Shown: positions 56,036 through 64,000 of the stretch, one piece after another
Layout of the letters: every line of letters begins with the position of its first letter
How positions within the stretch are numbered: position 1 is the stretch's first letter
Assembly (NCBI GenBank): GCA_018340805.1
Contig: JACMZG010001914.1
Location: 3,620,778 to 3,684,777 of the forward strand
DNA from: Microvelia longipes
Lineage: Eukaryota; Arthropoda; Insecta; Hemiptera; Veliidae
Direction of reading: 5' to 3'
DNA: 64,000 bases
Translations under genes and position numbers: made by a program
The notes under the pieces: generated by a model
The model's input: the letters and a program-made list of their open reading frames with translations, nothing else
Told to the model about the DNA's origin: nothing
The model's database searches: none

Positions 56036-56189
56036 ATACCCTCCTTAACTCCCTTAAGACCTGTGGGAATGTGGATGTGTCCCTATTTACTGGCTTCCAT
56101 TTTTCTATTGAATTGTTGCCACCTCTAAATTTTATTAACATCCCACCACAGAGTTATTATTTCAATTTGATGAATGAATGTTCTGATTT

Positions 56190-56475
56190 TTGGTTGAATT
56201 TTTGAACCATTGAAAAGTAACCTGAACACCTTTGATTGTCAATATACTCAAATATAAAGAACAAAATTACAGTAACTTATATTGTAGAACGTTTAAAAAA
56301 CAAAACACTAACAATGTATGAAAGCCAGATGACAATTGATTCACTATAACCTTAACTCACTCTGCGAGAAGGTTTCAATAAGGTTACTCAGAGCCCTTGA
56401 GAGCACCGAAAAGATGTTTCAGACCTCTCAATGTATTGTAATAGGCTATGCCCCCTCTAACAATATATCTCTATG
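56190..56475. mobile_element. Non-autonomous DNA element, family 1 (left end eroded)
   Basis: TTGAACCATTGAAAAGTAAC, GGTTACTCAGAGCCCTTGAG, AAAAGATGTTTCAGACCTC and a clean right end AATATATCTCTATG. Confidence 0.6.
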
Positions 56476-56499
56476 CACCTCACTAATAATCAAGGAGTA

Positions 56500-58810
56500 A
56501 AAGCATTCTATTGGTTCATCCTCGTCCTAGAAACGGTTAATTATTGTGTCTTGTTTTTACCTACTGGATTCATTCCCTCACTCATTTGTGACAGGCTCTC
56601 AACTGATCAAAACTATTACTATAAGTTTGAGTAGGACTTATATTTGGGGTTTTTACAGAAGTATCTCTTACTTATGTTCTAAAAAACTGTCCTAAGCAAG
56701 TTTCTATTTGTTATTATTTAAAAAATACCTTTATGAGTGTCAGTTTAGAATTAATTCTTCTTATAGGCGAAGACTGGACCAGCAGTGACGCTGACCCAGG
56801 CAGGTAGAACACTTTTCCGTTTTTATTTTTTCATCGTTTCTTTTGTGCAATTGTATTTTTTTCTTCTTTTAAAAAATGAGAAAATTTTTATTTCAACTTA
56901 ATATTTAAGTGATAGACAAGCATTCATTGTTCTATTAATTTTTCCCTTGAAATATCTACATGTCTCTGAATCTTTTCTCATTTGCGTATACGTGTGACAC
57001 GTTTTATAACTCGAACCCTGTTTTAATTATAAAACAGGGTTCGTTTTATAATCGGTTGTTTATGTAAGTGTGCTACAGCTTTTATTCAGAAAATTTTTCA
57101 TAATTTAAAAAAACTTAAAAAATTCTTATTGTTTCAATATTAGATAAAGTTACAAAGCAAGGAATTAATTGTATCCTTTAATATCTTTTATTTATGAATC
57201 TGATCTCTGATTTTTTTTATTTATGACAGGTTGAAACCTGGGTTTAATTTACTTACCTACAGCAAGTAAAAAAATATTGTCTTAATTTATTAATATTTCT
57301 TTAAAAACAAACAATTTTTTAATTTAATCAGCCCCCCCTTCTGGTAGAAGAATCTTAATTTGAAGTTATGAAACTGTAAATATTAGTCATTTATTAGTGT
57401 TTTTGTAAAATGTTTCTATAAAATTAACAAATGATTTTTTAATATTTTTGTTTATTTAATTATTATATATTATTGTTTAACATTATTTAAATGTTTTAAA
57501 ATATTTGTTGTGTTTGTTCGTCGTCACATTTTTCTTAGTTTCTTAATTAATGTAATAAAAATGTAATTTTAATGCAGTTATTTATTTGTATTTTAATTAA
57601 AATTGAATTAATTGGAAAAATCTATTTAATTTCTTGACTTGATTTTGTTTTATTGGTTTTTTTGTAACTCTTCTCAATCTTGCGTATTGACTATGGATCA
57701 ACGCATTGAAAATGGAATTTATATATATTTTTATATATATTATGTGTGTGTATGTTAGTATTGTTTGTATGAGTTCCTAAAAATACATAACCCTAAAGTT
57801 AATGAAATATTTATGACGTCATTAATGATTTAGTAAGAATTTACTAAAAATTGAAAACTTTTATGATCAAGCTGACTTTTAAAATACATTTAATCCTATA
57901 CAAGGTAAACAAAACATGAACTTCGTTGATCATTTTTAGATTTATAGACTTATCTAAAATATTCTATTCTACTAACAATCACATAAACTCATTTTTCCTT
58001 TTTTAAACTTAGTAAAAGGATATTAAAATTGATGACTAATATTAAAATTAATATTATCACTATGCCATTAATTAATTAATTAATTTGTCCATTAATTAAT
58101 GTGTCCGTGTTTGTTATATTTAATTTGTTCTATTACATTTTTTAATTTGTCCATATATATAAAATTTTTTCCATTTGCTCAGGGATCTCCTAAAATCTTT
58201 CCATGGACCCCCAGGGGTCTGTGAACCACACACTACGTAACCTTGGTGTAGGATGAGAACTTGTCTGAACTGTCTGGGAGAGTTGAGTTACAAAAAAGAC
58301 TTTTTTATTTTAACTAGTTCCCTTTAGAAACAATTTTTATTTATTCTGACTATGATACTTTGTCTTTTGTATTTATTTTCGTATTGTATTTATTTGCATT
58401 TGTTTTTTTTTATATTGTTTTTGTAATTAAAAGAAAATTCTAACAAGAAAAATCTAGCTGATGAAATCATGTAAATGTCAATAATCCGTGTAAATATAAT
58501 TTGATATTGTTTAACAATGGTTTGTGTTTTCTCTATCTGATCCCTTGTTCCATTACCATATACTCCTTGTGTTGGTTAATTAACGAAAGTATAATTAAAT
58601 AAATTAATAAAATCTTTATTAATGTTGTAAAAAAAATTTACAAAAGACAAAACATGTCAAAGATTCAAAAAACTATAAAATTATTTATCTCCAAGTAAAA
58701 ATTCATTGACTGAGTAGTAGGCATTGTCAATCAGATTCTCCTTGAAAGGCTTTATTAAAAGCCTTAGTCTCTAAATCAAAACTAGTTCCTTACAAATGAG
58801 ATTGTAACTA
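56500..58810. other. AT-rich stretch without identified genes
   Basis: Contains a perfect 14-bp-stem hairpin at 57014..57045 and a TGACGTCAT at 57815. Frames are of chance length. Confidence 0.5.
57014..57045. repeat. Perfect hairpin, 14-bp stem, ATTA loop
   Basis: CGAACCCTGTTTTA, loop ATTA, TAAAACAGGGTTCG. On either side TTTTATAA recurs. Confidence 0.9.
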
Positions 58811-58819
58811 GTTATCACA

Positions 58820-58820
58820 T

Positions 58821-58859
<39 letters not shown>

Positions 58860-58868
58860 ATATATACA
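58820..58868. repeat. (TA)n microsatellite
   Basis: TA run with two ATTATA breaks. Confidence 0.95.
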
Positions 58869-59329
58869 TTGAGGGAAGTGTTAGTAATTTCAGAGCTTTG
58901 AAGAACGGCTTACTATGCTCATCCCATTTTTTATTTAATATTATTCTTAAAGCTCTTTTTTGTAATAAGAAAATATTAAGAGCACTTAGGGCAGAGCCCC
59001 ATTCTGCTCAAGTGCATAAACTAACAATTAATGGTCTATGTTTGATATACTTGACTTGATTTATTATTATTCTATAACTGGTATTTGAATTGTGATAACA
59101 CATCAATTATATTAATAATAGGGAATAGTAAATTCTTATATCTGATTATCAAACTGTCTATTTACACTCAATTTAATTGCATTATATATTTGTCTTATTG
59201 TTTTTTTTTCCTGGCATAATGTTTCTTGCGGGAAAAATGTTACCAAAAAAGAGAGAGAAATGCATTTACGCGGACAGCGGTCTGTAAGCAGTGTTGGACT
59301 CAGGGTCTGCCTCATACCAACTAAAACTT

Positions 59330-59520
59330 ACTCCGCAAAACCCCTTAAACCTAGCCTGGAACCATTATTCACATTACTTCAGGCTAGGTTTTATCATGAG
59401 CCTTCCGGCTCCCTCCCATCTTACCCCCCTATGTCCCCTTTTGTCAAAGCTTTATTGTGGCTCTAGATGTTGCAAGGAAAACTGCAACGCCTAGAGCCAA
59501 CCTCAAAACCTGACACAAAA
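59330..59520. repeat. Structured block with two long stems
   Basis: AAACCTAGCCTG pairs with CAGGCTAGGTTT (59348 and 59381), and GGCTCTAG-at-GTTGCA pairs with TGCAAC-gc-CTAGAGCC around AGGAAAAC (59459..59498). It ends in a poly(A)-rich AAAAAAATAAATAATAAAAT. An A-rich tail after a structured GC-richer body suggests a retroposed small RNA or SINE. No family was recognised. Confidence 0.5.
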
Positions 59521-59747
59521 AAAATAAATAATAAAATAAAATAAATAAATAATATATAATAAATAATAATATTAAAAAAAATAAATAAAATAAATTATAA
59601 ACTACAGTATTGTAAAGTCCTTCTATATAACATTGTCTAAATCCACTTTTTTAGCTCGCAGGATGGTCTCAGCAAATTTATTGATCATTCCTACGAGTCC
59701 TCGTTTTTCAGCATGACATTTACTATGGTGTCGGGTGTGATTGGCCC

Positions 59748-59753
<6 letters not shown>

Positions 59754-59826
<73 letters not shown>

Positions 59827-59836
59827 GTATATATAT
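59754..59836. repeat. (TA)n microsatellite at the 3' end of a SINE
   Basis: TA run adjoining the family 9 SINE, which is on the minus strand and runs into it. Confidence 0.95.
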
Positions 59837-59837
59837 A

Positions 59838-60054
59838 GCCCGTTTAGAGCCTTGCGGCTCATCAGGGATAACCCCTGCGGACCACTCGGGTGGTAGCAGC
59901 AACCGTTACGCTCAAAGTGATTCTAAAGTGGCGATAATTTATCTAAACAATAATCGTCTATAAACTGAGAGCGTAACCTGGCGAACCCAGACCTCCGTGG
60001 GTGTCAAGGGCCAGTGTAAAGACTAACGCCTTAACGACCTGGCCACGGAGGCGG

Positions 60055-60056
<2 letters not shown>
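59838..60056 (-). mobile_element. tRNA-type SINE, family 9 (full-length-like)
   Basis: Minus strand: CCGCCTCCGTGGCCAGGTCG, TTAAGGCGTTAGTC, then CCCACGGAGGTCTGGG, GTTCGCCAGGTTACGC: A-box-like TGGCCAGGTCG and B-box-like GGTCTGGGTTCGCC with a tRNA-like arm (CCTCCGTGG / CCCACGGAGG). A body follows (TTGAGCGTAACGGTTGCTG, CCCTGATGAGCCGCAAGG), ending in GGGCTATATATACG and (TA)n. A half-length relative is at 25100..25260. Confidence 0.75.
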
Positions 60057-60100
<44 letters not shown>

Positions 60101-60121
60101 ATATAATATATATATATTATA

Positions 60122-60152
<31 letters not shown>
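60057..60152. repeat. (TA)n microsatellite
   Basis: TA tract on the other side of the SINE. The SINE is thus embedded in TA. Confidence 0.95.
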
Positions 60153-60164
60153 GTGTATGTATGT

Positions 60165-60380
60165 ACGAGATTTTTGTGTCCCAGACGTTTCTATGGGACA
60201 CAATAACTTTTGAATGCTTTCTCGGATCGAAATAAAACTTGGTACGAAAATCGAATCTTTCTAATTTCCCGAACCCTATTGTTTGTGAAATATGTGTGAC
60301 GTCATTAACCCGCATTAATGACCCACCAACATTTCAAGAAAATCACAAATTTTTCACATAGTGTATAGATTGGGTATGAC
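60165..60380 (+). repeat. Family 7-like repeat, diverged
   Basis: GAGATTTTTGTGTCCCAGAC, AATAACTTTTGAATGCTTTC, TCGGATCGAAATAAAACTTG, GTGTGACGTCATTAACC. Shares the AACT(C/T)TTGAANGCTTTCTC block with 11145. Confidence 0.5.
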
Positions 60381-60554
60381 ATTTTTATTCACATATACTA
60401 ATATGTATGGTTTACAAAAATACGAAGTTCCAATTTATTATCAGTTTTAGTTCTGGTTTATATTATTGACATATTATCAATAATGTCATCATTATTATTG
60501 ATATAATGTAAACAAATCAAGTTTTTTTCTAATACATTTGAGAATTCGCTTATA

Positions 60555-61036
60555 AGGCGCGGTGGAATATCCACGGCCTTCTAGAACATTGGATCACCAA
60601 CAAACTTTTTTAAAATTTTTTTTCAAAATTTTCAGTAATTAGCCGGATTTGTGATAAATGAAGCCTATTTCCGTAATCTGCACGCTCTTTTGGTTAATCT
60701 CAAAGAGTATTTACATTCACTCAACGATTTATTTTTAATCTAACTTGGTACAATAACTACTGTTAGACGTCAATATTTTGTGTTATATTTTGACATGTCA
60801 TATTTGTTAACATTGACGTCTAACAGTAGTTATATATGTACCAAGTTGGATTATAAATAAATCGTTGAGTGAATGTAAATACTCTTTGAGATTAAACAAA
60901 AGAGCGTGCAGATTACGGAAATAGGCTTCATTTATCACAAATCTGGCTAATTACTAAAAATTTTGAAAAAAAAATTATAAAAAAAGTTTGTTGGTGATCC
61001 AACGTTCTAGAAGGCCGTGGATATTCGACCGCGCCT
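60555..61036. mobile_element. Palindromic MITE, family 4 (482 bp), TA-flanked
   Basis: Same arms and centre as 3748..4220. Left end AGGCGCGGTGGAATATCC (one change), right end complement of AGGCGCGGTCGAATATCC. TA on both sides. Confidence 0.85.
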
Positions 61037-61267
61037 TATATGGTGGCAGTATGTCACTTATATAAACCAGTAATATAACGAAGTGATAAAGTACAACAAA
61101 CATGTTGTACCTGTACCAATTACCATGTTGTACCTGTACCAATTACCACGTTGTACCTCTTGTTTTATGTATTCTTATTGTTTTATATGAATCTTCACGT
61201 TTACCAACTGAAAAATGCAAAATGCGTCATCCTAAAACATTGTATTTACATTCGTTCTGTGAAGTGT

Positions 61268-62834
61268 TTATACTAGGTTATATTTGAGGATGAATTCGAC
61301 TCTGGCTCTCTGTTTGCTAGTCAACGGATCGGTGAAATGTTTTGGTAGGTGTACACCCATGACGAAACACCTTGCCATGCGCACGCCGGCAAGAGCGTTC
61401 TTGCTCATTATGTACTGTTCTTCTAGATCCTTCCTGAACACGGCACTGTACCTCTTTCGCTTCTCATTCATCTTCCCTATGATGCCAATGTGTCTATAAC
61501 ATATTAACCAGGTAAACATCAGGAATTACACATATTTCCATCAAGCGTAGAAAAATATTATTAAACTTAACTATTTTCGGATTCCTGAAAGATAATTGAG
61601 TTAATGATTTCCAATACATGAGTTAATGAATTGAAGTATGAGTTAATAATTCTCAAAGGCTACATGAGTTATTAAATTCCCGAAGGATTTTGAGTTAATG
61701 AATTCCCGAAGATAAATGAGTGATTGTTAATGAATCTCAAGGCTACATGAGTTAATAAATTCCCGAAGGATTTTTGAGTTAATGAATTCCCGAAGGATAA
61801 ATGAGTTAATGAATTCCAAAAGGATACATGAGTTAATGAATTCTCATAGGCTACATGAGTTAATAAATTCCCGAAGGATTTTTGAGTTAATGAATTCCCG
61901 AAGGATAAATGAGTTAATGAATTCCAAAAGGAAATGAGTTAATGAATCTCATAGGCTACATGAGTTAATAAATCCCGAAGGATTTTTGAGTTAGAATTCC
62001 CGAAGATGAGTTAATGAATTCCTACATGAGTAATGAATTCTCATAGGCTACATGAGTTAATAAATTCCCGAAGGATTTTTGAGTTAATGAATTCCTGAAG
62101 GATAAATGAGTTAATGAATTCCCAAAGGATACATGAGTTAATGAATTCTCGAAGGATACATGAGGATAAAGGAGGTTTTAGATAAAGGATACACACCTTT
62201 ATCTTAAACCAGCACATCTCCTTTATCTTAAACCATCACACCTTCCCTTATCCTAAACTAGCACACCTTCTCTTATCCTAAACTAGCACACCTTCTCTTA
62301 TCATAAACTAGCATACCTGCCCTTATCCTAAACTAGCACACCTCCTCTCATCCTAAACCAGCACACCTTCCCTTGAATATTAAATGTTTCTCCCTTATAG
62401 TTTCATGATCAGGAAAGCCTATAGTCAGGCGGTGGGGCACGTTTGTTTCTAGTAAATCTATAAAAACTAATAGTAAAGCCATAGCTCATCTGCGAATTAA
62501 ACAGAAATGCACTAGGACTGATCAGTAGAACAGCACTATCTTCTATCAAAGGCACTTAGCAAAAAGAGCCCAAAAACTTTATCTCACCTCTTCTTAATTA
62601 CTATTACTAAGCGGCTTGCGTCATCAGTAGCTTCCAGATTCAATGTTTAATAATATAGAATTTTAGTATTTAATAATATAATATTATACTCCTAATTAAA
62701 GAAGAATTACTTTTGATCAACAATAGAGCTGTAGGTGGGGAAAATACTGGATTTGCCTTTAAACATTGGTGGAAGTTGAGGCTCGAACAGTTCATTCTCC
62801 GTAGGAATGCTTATAGCACTCTCTCGCTTACTAC
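61268..62834 (-). CDS. Unrecognised gene, two exons (partial)
   Basis: Exon at 62711..62834 (acceptor tttgttgtcag, donor AAAA|GTAATT; 2 bases + 40 codons + 2 bases) and exon at 61493 downward (acceptor catattatag-like gttatag). The split codon AA|A joins them. Text: SKRESAISIPTENELFEPQL, PPMFKGKSSIFPTYSSIVDQ, KHIGIIGKMNEKRKRYSAVF, RKDLEEQYIMSKNALAGVRM, ARCFVMGVHLPKHFTDPLTS, KQRARVEFILKYNL. The exon either ends at donor CTA|GTATAA (61274) or continues one codon to a TAA stop (61268). The upstream exons lie beyond or in the decayed right edge. It is basic, with no signal peptide or membrane helix in view. I do not recognise the family. Confidence 0.6.
61595..62170. repeat. ~27-bp minisatellite with higher-order pattern
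   Basis: Units GAGTTAATGAATTCCCGAAG plus GATACAT, with TCATAGGCTACAT and GATTTTT variants recurring about every four units. It sits in the intron between the two exons of the 61268..62834 gene. Confidence 0.93.
62190..62380. repeat. ~25-bp minisatellite
   Basis: Units CCTTCTCTTATCCTAAACTA plus GCACA, about seven copies, directly after the previous array. It starts as an inverse (GGATAAAGGAGG / CCTTTATC). Confidence 0.9.
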
Positions 62835-62889
62835 CTGACAACAAACAGATAACAATCAAATATAAACATTTGCCTATACTTTAGAGAAT

Positions 62890-63420
62890 TTGTTACCAGC
62901 ATTTTTACTTTTCCTCATTTATACTGAGGTATATCATACTTATTCCTCATTATACCTGTCAGGTAATATTCACTTTTCCTCTATTTACCGATATATATAC
63001 ATACATACTTTTCCTCATTTATACTGTAGTACATATTACTCTCCTCCATTTACACTGTAAGCTGTATAAAAAATTACATCTTCCTCATTTATACTGTAGG
63101 TACGATGTTACCTTTTCCTGCACTTTATAACTGAAGGGTACTGAAATTATCTACTACTTCCTCATATCATCCATACACTACCCATACTTAGTGCTTACAC
63201 ACACCATCTTCAGATACCGCCTATCGATATATCATTATGCACTCATCTCGTTTTCACACTACAGTTATCTCTCACCATAAGATTATACATACATTACTTT
63301 TCCTCAGTTTACTACTGCTAGGTACATATTACTCTTCCCTCCATCTCTATACTGGTAGTGAATACATAAATTACTACTTTCCTCTTTATACGCGCCTCAA
63401 GCAGTATTAACTTTGAGAAG
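62890..63420. repeat. Decayed tandem copies of the family 6 head
   Basis: ACTTTTCCTCATTTATACTG recurs about every 55-65 bp with increasing damage (62905, 63007, 63075, 63296 and others). The irregular decay may reflect assembly error near a long repeat. Confidence 0.6.
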
Positions 63421-64000
63421 TTGCCGACCATTCACCTATATCTTATTATATTCCTAACCAATTAACATTAAGTCTTACCCCAAACTCAGTACTATACGCT
63501 TGAAATTGTTGGCACATAGATTTTAGCGTACAGAGACTACTGTAAAAAACCCGTCAGAGTGTTTCGCGGCGGACCCCCAAACGCAACTGTGTCTATATGA
63601 TAACCTCTTCATTCAAGCGACAGTTTTTAACTGAAAATGCTTTTTAACTGACATCTTAAAATCGGTAACTGGCATCTCCTGCGTGTCCAATCAAGCTGCG
63701 GATCGTTGCCAGTTCCTATCAAGTGACGGTAAATACTAATACACACGATCGATCTCTATAATACTAAAACATTCATCACGACCCTTGTTATCTTAAATAC
63801 TTCTCACCACATAAAATACAAATGTCTTACATTAATATCAAAGGATTAGAACGTACCGAACTGGTATAACCACAATTAAGATTCTCTCTTCTTATAAACT
63901 TCACATCAACACAACTACACACAAATGCTATCAAATATCGTTAACAGATCGAAGTGTTACCTTCGTATTTCTCTCTACCTATAATCATTTAGCCTAAAAT
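63420..64000. other. Right edge, nothing identified
   Basis: AT-rich with short GC patches (TTTCGCGGCGGACCCCC at 63561). No exon was supported. Confidence 0.4.

Noticed and set aside
56766..56803. Mini-exon-like segment (acceptor cttcttatag, donor GCAG|GTAGAA) downstream of the phosphatase
   Set aside because: 38 bp, no partner exon found, and the phosphatase already has a natural stop at 50972 matching the family C-terminus.

Overview
The window is animal nuclear DNA, most likely from an insect or other arthropod. It is very AT-rich, with many long (TA)n tracts, intron-split genes with GT/AG borders, and a dense load of decayed LINEs, SINEs and miniature inverted-repeat elements. I cannot name the species. 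There is no bacterial gene layout, CRISPR array or rRNA operon.

Five protein-coding loci are supported. (1) 1..1592, minus: the 5' end of an unrecognised soluble protein (two exons, 116 residues in view) running off the left edge. (2) 12713..13669, minus: an intron-less UBIAD1 (UbiA prenyltransferase). (3) 20331..21806, plus: a single-exon 491-residue charged, Ser/Lys-rich protein that I do not recognise. (4) 24769..34613, minus: a complete glyoxylate/hydroxypyruvate reductase (GRHPR), seven coding exons plus a second, intact version of exon 2. (5) 39195..50972, plus: a KIM-containing receptor-type tyrosine phosphatase (PTPRR/STEP/PTP-ER group), eleven exons reconstructed from the membrane segment to the stop, 5' end not found. 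A sixth, unrecognised gene contributes two exons on the minus strand at 61268..62834. All splice phases in loci 1, 4 and 5 were checked and fit.

The most interesting signals are these. GRHPR has two homologous exon 2 versions only 39 bp apart and frame-incompatible if joined, the hallmark of mutually exclusive splicing. The 3' border of GRHPR exon 4 has been amplified into a 74-bp tandem array that repeats the 5' splice site six times. The phosphatase has a Ser/Pro-rich insertion of about 245 residues between its WPD loop (here W-Q-D) and its P-loop, carried mostly on two symmetric exons, and a 3' UTR minisatellite that grew from the stop-codon region. Hammerhead-ribozyme-like cores occur in several repeat families, mostly inside the phosphatase introns. 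A GC-rich island near 14.8 kb is made of back-to-back perfect hairpins.

The rest is repeat sediment: LINE reverse-transcriptase fragments (8.2, 16.3, 28.8, 30.7, 38.0, 44.6 and 51.8 kb), tRNA-type and 5S-type SINE remnants, at least six families of inverted-repeat elements present in two or more copies, and several minisatellites. Long stretches (about 16.9-18.7, 52.3-53.6, 56.5-58.8 and 63.4-64.0 kb) hold nothing I can identify.
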